Source: Algibacter amylolyticus (GTDB lineage Bacteria; Bacteroidota; Bacteroidia; Flavobacteriales; Flavobacteriaceae). Taken from it: a stretch of 64,000 nt of DNA. Positions 40,075 through 48,563 of the stretch are shown here, one piece after another. The stretch's first letter is position 1, and every line of letters begins with the position of its first letter. The notes under the pieces are model-generated. The model was not told where the DNA came from, searched no databases, and worked only from the letters and a program-made list of their open reading frames with translations. The DNA lies in assembly GCF_014202225.1 (NCBI RefSeq), contig NZ_JACHGE010000002.1:248001-312000 (forward strand), in the 5' to 3' direction. The translations under genes and the position numbers were made by a program.

Positions 40075-40986
40075 CTAGCTTAAGGTAAACAAATAAAGTA
40101 ATAAAGACAACACCCCTAAAAGCATAATAATTTTATACATTTGGCTAATATGATACATGTCCTTTTTAGTTTTAGCACTAAAGGTTTTAATAGATGTGTA
40201 TAGTAACGGTCCCACAATACATAGTAAAAAATAGCCAACAGCAATAGGTTGTTTGTACAAATCGGAAACCACATAAAAAATAACAGCTATTAAAGGGAGA
40301 AAACTTAGTCCTGTTAAAACGTTTTTAGCTCGTGCTCTGCCAATAGCAATGGGCAAGGTGTTTAGCCCTGCTTTGTAGTCGCCATCAATATCCTCAATAT
40401 CTTTGGCTATTTCGCGTAATAAATTTATTGAAAACGCAAAAATAGCGTAGTCTAAAATCACTTTAAAAAAAACGGTTTGTAGGTTTTGGTTGGAGGCGGT
40501 CATTGCTGGGATTAGTTCAAAAATCCCTACAATAATAATACTCAACGCTACCAAAAAGGAAATAACAATATTGCCAAACAGAGGTGTGCCTTTCAAATAC
40601 GTAGCATACACATAAAGCAATATAGAAATAAGTACGAATATGGTAAAAAACGGAGCACGACCTACAACATGCGATAAATAAAAGCCAATACCAACACCAA
40701 TTATATTAAAAATTATAAATAGGGTATAGGCTGTTTTTTCAGCAATGTGCTTGGTAATAATAACGCGGTTTGGTTTGTTAACCAAATCGGTTTCCACATC
40801 GTAAATATCGTTAATAATATTTCCTGCAGCGGCAATACAAGTTGTTGCTATAATTAAAAGAGTAATACCAAAACCATCTAAAGCGGTTTCAACACCAAAT
40901 GGTTCCAAAAACGCATATTTAATGAGGAGTTGCACCAAGGCAATCATCAATAAATTTTTCCAGCGTATAAGGTTTAAAACATTCAA
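40075..40986 (-). CDS. UbiA-family prenyltransferase (geranylgeranylglycerol-phosphate type)
   Basis: A 303-residue membrane enzyme with about eight or nine helices. The two aspartate-rich motifs of the UbiA superfamily are NDIYDVETDLVNKPNRVI (59-76) and DIEDIDGDYKAGLNTLPIAI (near 215). Many flavobacterial members in this position, next to KdsC-like and Maf genes, are annotated as geranylgeranylglycerol-phosphate geranylgeranyltransferase, though quinone or haem side-chain transfer is a possible alternative. The gene starts 3 bases after the small upstream gene, so it is in the DUF2520-KdsC-UbiA operon. Confidence 0.85.
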   Translation of the reverse strand: MNVLNLIRWKNLLMIALVQLLIKYAFLEPFGVETALDGFGITLLIIATTCIAAAGNIINDIYDVETDLVNKPNRVIITKHIAEKTAYTLFIIFNIIGVGIGFYLSHVVGRAPFFTIFVLISILLYVYATYLKGTPLFGNIVISFLVALSIIIVGIFELIPAMTASNQNLQTVFFKVILDYAIFAFSINLLREIAKDIEDIDGDYKAGLNTLPIAIGRARAKNVLTGLSFLPLIAVIFYVVSDLYKQPIAVGYFLLCIVGPLLYTSIKTFSAKTKKDMYHISQMYKIIMLLGVLSLLLYLFTLS

Positions 40987-40989
40987 AAA

Positions 40990-41307
40990 TTAAAGGTTTG
41001 ATGCGAGTTTATCAAAAAAGAATTTCACGAAAAAGAAAATAGGAATAGCAAGAATAATAAATAGCGCTATGGTTTTTTTAGTTCTAATTTTTTCTTGTTT
41101 TCTTATGCGTGTTTTTATGGCTTCTTTTTCGGCTTTAGTAAGTTTTTTATGAAGAAAATGAACGTTGTGATGTAAAAACGTTTCATTATCCAGCTTTTCC
41201 TTTAAGCTAGAAAACGCTTTTGTGGTATTTTGGTTAAAAACACTTTGGTTGTTGCCAAAACCAATGTAACCAAAACCAGTGCTATGTCTTCTTCGTTGTC
41301 TTGCCAA
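40990..41307 (-). CDS. Small tail-anchored protein, unknown
   Basis: A 105-residue protein. The basic N terminus (MARQRRRHSTGFGYIGFG) and a charged helical middle (KKLTKAEKEAIKTRIRKQEK) precede one C-terminal membrane helix (TIALFIILAIPIFFFVKFFF). The start is a TTG at 41305-41307, 8 bases after the KdsC stop; no in-frame ATG lies near. It sits 3 bases before the UbiA gene. Its operon position suggests a function shared with its neighbours, but none is recognised. Confidence 0.65.
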   Translation of the reverse strand: MARQRRRHSTGFGYIGFGNNQSVFNQNTTKAFSSLKEKLDNETFLHHNVHFLHKKLTKAEKEAIKTRIRKQEKIRTKKTIALFIILAIPIFFFVKFFFDKLASNL

Positions 41308-41315
41308 AATTGTAA

Positions 41316-41846
41316 CTAATCATATTTAGCATTAAAATTACCATTCCATTTACTTTGTACTTTAAGCACTTGTTCAATAACATCTCTAACAGCTCCTTTA
41401 CCACCTTTTTTATGAGAAATGTATTTAGAAATGCCTTTAATTTCTGGCACAGCGTCCTGCGGGCAACACGGTAAACCAATAAGTTCCATTACAGGGTAAT
41501 CCGGAATATCATCACCCATATACAACACGTTTTCAGCCTTAATATTCTTTTTACTAAAATAGTCATTAAGCTGTTCAATTTTATTGTGGGCGCCTAAATA
41601 AATATCGGTAATACCTAAGCCACTCAACCTAATACGCACACCTTCGTTAGATCCTCCCGAGATAATACACACATTAAACCCTTGGTCTATAGCCGTTTTT
41701 AAGGCAAAACCATCTTTAATGTTCATGGTTCTTAGCAATTCGCCGGTAGAGGTTACGGTAACCGTTCCGTCGGTAAGTACGCCATCAACATCAAAAATAA
41801 ATGTACTAATGTGTTCTAAATATTCCTTATAACTTTTTTCTTCCAT
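41316..41846 (-). CDS. HAD-family phosphatase, KdsC/YrbI type
   Basis: A 176-residue C0-type HAD phosphatase. The DxD motif is FIFDVDGVLTDGT (D19, D21), followed by SGGSNEGVRIRLSGLGI with the conserved Arg, and YMGDDIPDYPVME with the metal-binding Asp pair. E. coli KdsC removes phosphate from KDO 8-phosphate in lipopolysaccharide synthesis. In Bacteroidota similar proteins sometimes act on other sugar-acid phosphates. Its start overlaps the end of the DUF2520 gene by 20 bases. Confidence 0.87.
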   Translation of the reverse strand: MEEKSYKEYLEHISTFIFDVDGVLTDGTVTVTSTGELLRTMNIKDGFALKTAIDQGFNVCIISGGSNEGVRIRLSGLGITDIYLGAHNKIEQLNDYFSKKNIKAENVLYMGDDIPDYPVMELIGLPCCPQDAVPEIKGISKYISHKKGGKGAVRDVIEQVLKVQSKWNGNFNAKYD

Positions 41847-42594
41847 GAGTGCGTTTTATAGAGTCGGTAAGCAATTCGTAAACTGCTTTATGGTGCTCGT
41901 TATCTAATTGTTTTAAATGCTTTTTTATAGTCTTTTTATCGTTGCGTTTAGCAGGACCTGTTTGCGCTTTAAACGGCGACATATCCTCAATTTTATTTGC
42001 CGTTTCCTTAATTAACGGTTTTAGCAAATCAAATTCGGCACCTTCGCTTTCGGTAATTTCATGCCCAATGCGGTACAGTTGGTTTGTAAAATTATTTACA
42101 AAAACAGCCGCTAAATGTAGTACACGCCTTTGGTCGCTATTTATTCGCTTTGTAGGGCTGCCCAAACTTACAGCTACCTTTTTAAGTAGCGGATAGCTTT
42201 TTTTATCAATCGTTTCAATGCAAATTGGCACATTGGCAAAATCTAATTTAGCTGCCTTACTAAAACTCTGTAATGGGTATAAAACACCGCGTTTTAGTTT
42301 CATATCCAAATCGTAAACACTAACGCTCCCCGAAGTATGAACCACCAATTTATCCTTAAAAGGCAAACTGCTAGAAAGCTCAGAAATAGCATCGTCACTA
42401 ACCGCAATAATGTATAAATCGGCGTCCTTTAAAGCCTCTAAATTATCGGTAACATCAATCAAATGGCTATACTGTTGTATACTAGACGCATTCCGGTTAT
42501 ACCATTGCACAACAGAAACATCGTTGGTTTTTTCAAACCCCTTAAATAAATGTGTGGCTACATTGCCAGCACCTAAAATTACTACTGAAATCAT
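41827..42594 (-). CDS. DUF2520 Rossmann protein (F420/NADP oxidoreductase-like)
   Basis: A 255-residue protein. The N-terminal nucleotide-binding fold is SVVILGAGNVATHLFKGFEK (3-22), with AVSDDAISELSSSLPF near 95 and VVHTSGSVSVYDL near 114. The C-terminal helical domain is DUF2520 (LAAVFVNNFTNQLYRIGHEI). It resembles beta-hydroxyacid and ketopantoate dehydrogenases but its reaction is unknown. As the first gene of the leftward cluster it lies directly beside dispersed repeat F. Confidence 0.83.
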   Translation of the reverse strand: MISVVILGAGNVATHLFKGFEKTNDVSVVQWYNRNASSIQQYSHLIDVTDNLEALKDADLYIIAVSDDAISELSSSLPFKDKLVVHTSGSVSVYDLDMKLKRGVLYPLQSFSKAAKLDFANVPICIETIDKKSYPLLKKVAVSLGSPTKRINSDQRRVLHLAAVFVNNFTNQLYRIGHEITESEGAEFDLLKPLIKETANKIEDMSPFKAQTGPAKRNDKKTIKKHLKQLDNEHHKAVYELLTDSIKRTHGRKKL

Positions 42595-42646
42595 GTTGCA
42601 AAAGTACTAATGAATTCTCAAAAACAGACAACCAAATTATTTATTT

Positions 42647-42747
42647 TTGGGCGCATCCCAAAAGGGTCGGGCTATCCAATACAAGTCCTCGCACCTCCTA
42701 CGTCGGGCTGTGGGCTTTCCTTTACTATCCCTTGCGCGCTTGTTTGC
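42647..42747 (+). repeat. Dispersed intergenic repeat, copy F (type II)
   Basis: TTGGGCGCATCCCAAAAGGG then TCGGGCTATCCAATACAAGT opens it. The type II core CCTCGCACCTCCTACGTCGG, GCTGTGGGCTTTCC follows, and it ends ACTATCCCTTGCGC. It lies between the divergent genes for DUF2520 and truncated haemoglobin. Confidence 0.85.
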
Positions 42748-42852
42748 CAGAGTAGTTTATAGTTTCAAAGGCTTTTTCATGTTAATAAATCCATCTAACA
42801 TTTTAAAGCTTTATCAACTCTACCTAAAAAAATAGCTTAATTTTACCATACT

Positions 42853-43251
42853 ATGAAAACCGATATACAAACCCGAGAAGACGTCGCTTTATTAGTTACT
42901 TCATTTTATAAAAAAGTGAGAGCGCATAATGTTTTAGGTCCCTTTTTTAACGACGTTATAAAGGATTGGGACGCCCATTTAGAAAGACTAACCACCTTTT
43001 GGGAAACCAGCCTGTTCATGACACGTAAGCTCGAGCATAAATACCATGGCGATCCACTACAAGCTCATGTAAAAGTAGATAAAGACAATAACAATAGTAT
43101 TACCGAATTACACTTTGGGCTATGGTTAAACATATGGTTCGAAACCTTAGAAGAACTCTTTGAAGGCGAAGTTACCGAAAACGCCAAACGTCGTGCGCGC
43201 AAAATGGGATCTTTTTTATATTTAAAAATTTTCGAAGCAAGATCAAAGTAG
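42853..43251 (+). CDS. Group III truncated haemoglobin
   Basis: A 132-residue globin. Group III features include LVTSFYKKVRAHNVLGPFFN near residues 14-33, the WETSLFMTRKLEHKYHGDPL segment with PF replacement, and the proximal His H72 in PLQAHVKVD. Such proteins bind oxygen or nitric oxide and are thought to help in micro-oxic respiration or NO defence. The gene is single, divergent from the DUF2520 cluster and upstream of the cytochrome assembly gene. Confidence 0.9.
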   Translation: MKTDIQTREDVALLVTSFYKKVRAHNVLGPFFNDVIKDWDAHLERLTTFWETSLFMTRKLEHKYHGDPLQAHVKVDKDNNNSITELHFGLWLNIWFETLEELFEGEVTENAKRRARKMGSFLYLKIFEARSK

Positions 43252-43482
43252 GTTAAGGCTATTAACCAGTCTCGATATTCATTAAGTTAATTCTATAGCT
43301 TTTACACTTCAAAAAAAATAAGATTAAGTTGTAAGAGCGTTTTATTGCTTTTTCATTAGCTTTAATAAAGAGTATCTCTGTAAAATTTTAGTGGTTTTTA
43401 GCCCAATATCTAACTTCTTCTGTTATTGTCAATTCCTCAAACTTTTAGAAGAATTTAACACTTCCAAATAAACATTAATCCG

Positions 43483-43490
43483 TAAATTTG
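43483..43490 (+). promoter_or_regulatory. -7 box of the ccsBA gene
   Basis: TAAATTTG is an exact TAnnTTTG match ending 26 bases before the ATG. The -33 region is only weakly similar to consensus. Confidence 0.55.
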
Positions 43491-43516
43491 CACAACCTTA
43501 AAAAAGGGCTCTGATT

Positions 43517-46500
43517 ATGCAAAAAAAGCTAGCCAATATTTTATTTTCTACAAAACTTACTGCTGTTTTATTTATTGCTTTTGCTGTTGCCATGGCAACC
43601 GGAACAATTTTAGATGCAGGACAAGAAACATCTCCAACACCATATACTAGAAACTTAATTTATAATGCCTGGTGGTTCGAAGCTATTATGGTGTTTTTTA
43701 TTATCAATTTTATTGGTAATGTTTTTAGATTCAGACTTTACAAAAAAGAAAAATGGGCAACGTTTATTTTGCATTTATCGTTCATTTTTATTCTATTAGG
43801 CGCATTTATTACCCGTTATGCTAGTTTTGAAGGGATGATGGCCATTAGAGAAGGCGCAACCGAAAACACGTTTCTTTCGCAAAAAACATATGTTACCACA
43901 TACATAGATGGCGATTATAAAATTAACGGTGTGCCACAACGTTTGCCAATTGAGAGTGAGGTCGATTTTTCAGGACGCTTAGAAAACGATTTTAAAATAG
44001 CTACACAATACGGAGAGCAACCTGTAACTATCGAGTTAGAAAAGTTTATAGTAAGTGCCGAAGAAGACGTTATTCCAGATGAAAATGGTGAAGCATATTT
44101 AAAAATTGTTGAAGCAGGTGGTAACGGTGCGCATAATCACTTTTTAAAAGTAGGCGAGCAAGCTAGTATCCATAATGTTATTTTTACTTTAAACAATCCG
44201 GCTAAAGGCGCTATTAATATAAACTATAGCGATAGTGGTTTAACCATAGAATCGCCTTTTGAAGGTTCTTACATGACCATGGCCACAAGAGCAGAAGGCC
44301 TTTTGGTAAAAGATAGTTTACAACCTTTAGTTTTAAGATCGCTTTATAAAATTGGCGATATGCAAATGGTGTTTCCAAAACCTGTTGTTAAAGGCGTTTT
44401 TGATGTGGTTCAAAAAGCACAATTTCTTAAAAACGACGAAGATGGTTTGGTTTTAAAAGTGACTACTAATGGCGAAACAAAACGTGTTGGCTTATTAGGA
44501 GGAAAAGGCACTAACAGTAGCTTTAAACAAATACAAGTTGGTGGTTTAGATTTTGCTTTTAAATATGGTTCTAAAGTTTTAGACCTACCATTCTCTATAA
44601 AATTAAATGATTTTGAAGCGGAACGTTATCCAGGTACAGAACGTGGTTATTCGGCATATTCAAGCGAAGTAACGGTTATAGATGATAGAAGCGAAAATTA
44701 TGATTATAAAATATTTATGAATAATATTTTGGATCATGATGGCTATCGATTTTTTCAATCGGGATTTGATCCAGACGAAAAAGGAACAATCCTTTCTGTA
44801 AATCATGATTATTGGGGTTCTTTTATTACCTATTTAGGGTATTATATGTTATATTTTGGGTTAATGGCTATTTTGTTTTCTAAGCATTCTCGTTTTGGAG
44901 AAATTAAGCGCCAGTTAGAAAAAGTAAAAGCAAAAAAGGAAAAACTGCTTACCATTTTGGTGTTGTGTTTTAGCTTAAATGCAATGGCGCAAACACATGA
45001 GCATCATGAAGGCGATGGTCATGACCATTCGCAACCAACAAAAGCACAAATAGATTCTATTCTTAAAGCTAATATTGCGCCTAAAGCGCACGCCGATAAA
45101 TTTGGTCATTTAGTGATTCAGGATTTAAGCGGACGTATGATGCCTGTTAATACGTATGCATCGGAAATGCTTAGAAAATTAAGCAAACATGATACTTATG
45201 GCGATTTTGATGCTAACCAAGTATTTTTGTCTATACAAGAAAGCCCTATGCTTTGGTATAATGTGCCTATTATTTATTTAAAACCTAAAAAGGGTGATTC
45301 TATTAGGCGTCTTTTGGGGGCTAATAAAGATGTTAGTTATGTGCCTTTGGCAGATTTCTTTTCGGATAGAGGAGAATATAAATTAGCACCGTTTTTAGAT
45401 GAAGCTTATAAGGCACAAGTACCTAATGGTTTTCAAAAGGAATTTAAAGAAACCGACCAACGTGTTAATTTATTGTACAACACCATAGAGGGGATGTCTT
45501 TAAAGATTTTTCCTATTCCTAATGATGATAACAACAAATGGATTTCGAACTTCGATTACAAAAAGGATACTTCTGTAATTAAAGATTCCTTGTATTCTAA
45601 CTTTGTAAACAATGGGTTTAGAGCCTATTTATATACTTTAAACCAAGCAAAACGTACTGGCGATTTTACCGAAGCTAATAAACTATTGGAAGCCTTTAGT
45701 AAAACACAACACCGTTATGGTGGCGATGTTATGCTTAGTGATGATAAGGTCTATACCGAGGTGCTTTACAACAAGTACGACATTTTTAAGAAGCTTTTTA
45801 GTTGGTATATGTATGCGGGTAGTTTGTTGTTCGTCTTGTTGATTGTACAAATATTTAACGATAAAAGGAAGTTTGTAAATGTTGCAGTTTCTGTTTTAAA
45901 ATTCGTAATAATAGGCTTATTTATATTACACACAGCAGGTTTAATAACACGTTGGTATATTTCTGGACATGCACCTTGGAGTGATGCTTACGAGTCTATG
46001 ATTTATGTAGCTTGGTCTACCATGTTGTTTGGGTTAATCACAGGTATTAGTAAAATTCATAAAAAAGATTCTAATCAAGAATCAACAACATTTGCATCAA
46101 AAGTAGCTGGGTTTTTTAAAATGAAATCTTCTAATCTTACCATTGCAGCATCGGCTTTTGTTACCGCAATGATTTTAATGATTGCACACTGGAACTGGAT
46201 GGATCCTGCTATTGCAAACCTACAGCCTGTTTTAAATAGCTATTGGTTAATGATACATGTTGCGGTAATTGTGGCAAGTTATGGTCCGTTTACTTTAGGT
46301 ATGATTTTAGGTGTGGTTTCGTTAATACTTATGATTTTTACCAATAAGGCTAACAAGGCCAAAATGGATTTAAATATTAAGGAGTTAACCATTATAAACG
46401 AAATGGCCTTAACGGTTGGTTTAGTAATGCTTACCATTGGAAACTTTTTAGGTGGTATGTGGGCTAACGAAAGTTGGGGACGTTATTGGGGCTGGGACCC

Positions 46501-46786
46501 GAAAGAAACTTGGGCGCTTATTAGTATTATGATTTATGCTTTTGTAATACACATGCGTTTAGTTCCGGGACTACGCGGACGTTGGTTTTTTAACCTGATG
46601 TCTATTGTGGCCTTTGCTAGTATTTTAATGACGTATTTTGGTGTGAATTTCTACTTAGCTGGTTTACATAGTTACGCTAGTGGCGACCAAATTGTAAGTG
46701 TTAAGTTTATTAGTATTGCTTGTGGTATTGTGGCTGTATTAGGATTTTTTGCCTACCGTGGCTATGCTAAGTATTATAAGAAGTAA
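43517..46786 (+). CDS. ccsBA: Fused cytochrome c synthetase CcsBA (System II)
   Basis: The 1089-residue membrane protein combines both System II parts. The ResB/CcsB half (about 1-460) starts MQKKLANILFSTKLTAVLFI and includes FQSGFDPDEKGTILSVNHD. The CcsA half (about 770-1089) has the WWD-type motif WGRYWGWDPKETWALISIMI near 987 and His-bearing segments HTAGLITRWYISGHAPWSDA. It carries haem across the membrane and attaches it to CxxCH proteins such as the haem-binding protein at 24.7 kb. Between the halves, about residues 475-510 hold a hydrophobic segment and a His-rich stretch (THEHHEGDGHDHSQ), followed by a large periplasmic region. Confidence 0.94.
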   Translation: MQKKLANILFSTKLTAVLFIAFAVAMATGTILDAGQETSPTPYTRNLIYNAWWFEAIMVFFIINFIGNVFRFRLYKKEKWATFILHLSFIFILLGAFITRYASFEGMMAIREGATENTFLSQKTYVTTYIDGDYKINGVPQRLPIESEVDFSGRLENDFKIATQYGEQPVTIELEKFIVSAEEDVIPDENGEAYLKIVEAGGNGAHNHFLKVGEQASIHNVIFTLNNPAKGAININYSDSGLTIESPFEGSYMTMATRAEGLLVKDSLQPLVLRSLYKIGDMQMVFPKPVVKGVFDVVQKAQFLKNDEDGLVLKVTTNGETKRVGLLGGKGTNSSFKQIQVGGLDFAFKYGSKVLDLPFSIKLNDFEAERYPGTERGYSAYSSEVTVIDDRSENYDYKIFMNNILDHDGYRFFQSGFDPDEKGTILSVNHDYWGSFITYLGYYMLYFGLMAILFSKHSRFGEIKRQLEKVKAKKEKLLTILVLCFSLNAMAQTHEHHEGDGHDHSQPTKAQIDSILKANIAPKAHADKFGHLVIQDLSGRMMPVNTYASEMLRKLSKHDTYGDFDANQVFLSIQESPMLWYNVPIIYLKPKKGDSIRRLLGANKDVSYVPLADFFSDRGEYKLAPFLDEAYKAQVPNGFQKEFKETDQRVNLLYNTIEGMSLKIFPIPNDDNNKWISNFDYKKDTSVIKDSLYSNFVNNGFRAYLYTLNQAKRTGDFTEANKLLEAFSKTQHRYGGDVMLSDDKVYTEVLYNKYDIFKKLFSWYMYAGSLLFVLLIVQIFNDKRKFVNVAVSVLKFVIIGLFILHTAGLITRWYISGHAPWSDAYESMIYVAWSTMLFGLITGISKIHKKDSNQESTTFASKVAGFFKMKSSNLTIAASAFVTAMILMIAHWNWMDPAIANLQPVLNSYWLMIHVAVIVASYGPFTLGMILGVVSLILMIFTNKANKAKMDLNIKELTIINEMALTVGLVMLTIGNFLGGMWANESWGRYWGWDPKETWALISIMIYAFVIHMRLVPGLRGRWFFNLMSIVAFASILMTYFGVNFYLAGLHSYASGDQIVSVKFISIACGIVAVLGFFAYRGYAKYYKK

Positions 46787-46861
46787 TACACTTATTTTTC
46801 TATAGGTTTTTATTTTAAATAGGTTAGTTATCTGCAGATGGTTGACTGCCTATGGCAAATT

Positions 46862-46959
46862 GTAACCCGCGTTAGGGATTGCAGTGTAAAGCCCACAGCC
46901 CGACGCAGGAGGTGCGAGGACTTGTAGCGTAAAGCCCGACCCTTGAGGTAACGCCCTAA
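46862..46959 (-). repeat. Dispersed intergenic repeat, copy G (type II, cleanest)
   Basis: Read on the minus strand: GGGCGTTACCTCAAGGGTCG, GGCTTTACGCTACAAGTCCT, then CGCACCTCCTGCGTCGGGCT, GTGGGCTTTACACTGCAATC and CCTAACGCGGG. Both ends are well conserved. In the core, CGCA and TGCG can pair around CCTCC. It lies between convergent genes. Confidence 0.9.
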
Positions 46960-46960
46960 T

Positions 46961-47683
46961 TTATTTTTCTATTAAAGTTAAAACGTACTCGTAGCTTATT
47001 CCGAAGGCTATAGCTAAACCGAAACTTAAGAGTGTACCTATTAATATGTACTCAGTGAGTTTGCGGTCTTTGGCTTTTGATAAATCGCCGAAACGGAATA
47101 CGGATTTGGCGGCTATTAAAAAACCTACACCTTCCCAGTGGTTTGTTATGATAAACATGAATACAAATAGGCGTTCTAGAATACCTATATAGGCGCCGGC
47201 ATCGGCTAGAGAGGCTTCTTTATTGTATTCTGATAAATCCCATTTTGAAATTATGGTTTTCATGATAATGGACGATACTTTAGTGATGCACAGTAAACTG
47301 GTTATAAATAATAGGATTTTTGGTGTAAATAGACTGTCGATTTGGATGGGGTAGGGTTCGTAAATTTTTATTACGAGTGCTAGTACTATAAGGTGTGCTA
47401 ATTGATCCAGCCCAAACAGTAAGCGGTGGTTTGTTTTTGTTTTAAGGTGAAGTTTTATTATATCGATTATATAATGCGAAATAGGTATAATTAATAAGGC
47501 TAGCCAATATTTAAAATTGAACTGAAGCACAACGAGTAACGCTAATAAATGCACTACTATATGCCAGTATAAATATTTGGATTTATGTTTGTGGGTTTCT
47601 TTGTGTTGTACCCATTTATAGGGCTGAAACAGGAAATCGCCAATTACGTGTGCAAGTATAAATTTTATGGCTAATGCTAACAT
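46961..47683 (-). CDS. DUF3307 membrane protein (SatD partner)
   Basis: A 240-residue integral membrane protein with about six helices. It begins MLALAIKFILAHVIGDFLFQ, followed by a conserved His-rich cytoplasmic start (PYKWVQHKETHKHKSKYLYW) and HYIIDIIKLHLKTKTN with the DUF3307 His/Asp residues. The repeated His and Asp residues near the membrane face suggest metal binding. It overlaps the SatD gene by 7 bases; this SatD-DUF3307 pair is conserved across Bacteroidota, which points to a shared function that is not yet known. Confidence 0.82.
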   Translation of the reverse strand: MLALAIKFILAHVIGDFLFQPYKWVQHKETHKHKSKYLYWHIVVHLLALLVVLQFNFKYWLALLIIPISHYIIDIIKLHLKTKTNHRLLFGLDQLAHLIVLALVIKIYEPYPIQIDSLFTPKILLFITSLLCITKVSSIIMKTIISKWDLSEYNKEASLADAGAYIGILERLFVFMFIITNHWEGVGFLIAAKSVFRFGDLSKAKDRKLTEYILIGTLLSFGLAIAFGISYEYVLTLIEK

Positions 47684-48279
47684 AGACTTTGTATTTGGGT
47701 GGTGTAGTAGTGTAATAGTTTTGAAATTTCGTCGTAACCAGCGCGTTTTAAGCCTTGGCTAATATTGCCTTGAGTTTTGTTTAAAATTTGGGCTATTTGG
47801 TTTTGGTTAAGGTTGGGGTTTTCTAAAGTTGTTTTTATTAGTGTTGCTGAGGTGCTAGACCAATTGTTTATAGTTAATTGTGCCAACTCTAACATAATAT
47901 TTATGGCAGCATCAAAGGGTTGGAATGGCGATTTAATGGCTAGTGTTGTTTTTTTTAACTGCTCGAAACACTCGCCAGAGTTTACAAAGGCAGTTCCGTT
48001 AGATTCGGTTATGTTTGGAGAATTATAGGTTTTATCGCCTATGCCAATAGCAAGCCTAACATCTATATTATCAAATTGTTTTATAGTGGCTTTAATTAGT
48101 ATACAGGCGTGTAGGGCTTGTTCGGGTTTTATTTCTAATTGAAAACTATCGCCTCTGTAAATATCCCAATGTAATGGGGTTGTACCGAAACTACTTAAAA
48201 TAGTTTTAAGTGCTTGTAGCCATTTTTTAGGATCGCTTTTTTTAGAGTTTATTATATCGCCTGTTATTATGCTGGTCAT
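47677..48279 (-). CDS. SatD-family protein with C-terminal helix-turn-helix
   Basis: A 200-residue protein. The N-terminal part (MTSIITGDIINSKKSDPKKW, YRGDSFQLEI, VRLAIGIGDKTYN) resembles the SatD family and nucleotide-cyclase-like ferredoxin folds. The C-terminal ~50 residues form a helix-turn-helix (LNQNQIAQILNKTQGNISQG, LKRAGYDEI). It is therefore likely a DNA-binding regulator with a ligand- or phosphate-sensing domain. It is translationally coupled to DUF3307. Upstream lies a cluster of ATTAGCTAAT-type elements that could be its operator. Confidence 0.8.
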   Translation of the reverse strand: MTSIITGDIINSKKSDPKKWLQALKTILSSFGTTPLHWDIYRGDSFQLEIKPEQALHACILIKATIKQFDNIDVRLAIGIGDKTYNSPNITESNGTAFVNSGECFEQLKKTTLAIKSPFQPFDAAINIMLELAQLTINNWSSTSATLIKTTLENPNLNQNQIAQILNKTQGNISQGLKRAGYDEISKLLHYYTTQIQSLC

Positions 48280-48345
48280 AAAATTTGTAACATATTATAC
48301 TCAAATGTATTACTTATTATTTGAAATTGCAAAATTATTATCTTT

Positions 48346-48475
48346 AAAGCTAATAATTGTTAATATTAGCTAATTAGTTAATATTTTAAATTATTAGCTT
48401 TTTTGATTATATATTAAGATTTTAGTAACACCCATAATAGTCTAAAATCACCATTTTAATAAGGTTATTAGCTTT
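48346..48475. promoter_or_regulatory. Cluster of TTATTAGCT inverted and direct elements (possible operator)
   Basis: The 284-base region between the divergent satD and mscL genes contains AAAGCTAATAA at 48346-48356 and the perfect palindrome ATTAGCTAAT at 48365-48374. TTATTAGCTTT follows at 48391-48401 and again at 48465-48475. The first and third form an inverted pair. Repetition of one 8-9 base word around a gene for a helix-turn-helix protein suggests an operator. A role in RNA folding is the alternative. Confidence 0.45.
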
Positions 48476-48531
48476 AAGCATTTAGAGTATTTTTTATATT
48501 AAAAGGAGTAATAAAGAAAAGTACAATCTAA

Positions 48532-48539
48532 TATCTTTG
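48532..48539 (+). promoter_or_regulatory. -7 box of mscL
   Basis: TATCTTTG matches TAnnTTTG and ends 24 bases before the ATG at 48564. It covers the TTG at 48537 that could otherwise be read as an upstream start, so that longer start is rejected. Confidence 0.55.
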
Positions 48540-48563
48540 TCTCAGAACATTAAAAAAATATAT

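Noticed and set aside
5163-46959. The dispersed repeats as remnants of rRNA or tRNA genes
   Set aside because: No cloverleaf or rRNA core sequence can be formed. The copies share defined ends and vary in the middle, which is repeat-element behaviour.
48537-48563. TTG start of mscL at 48537
   Set aside because: It lies within the TATCTTTG promoter box; the ATG at 48564 fits the MscL N terminus.
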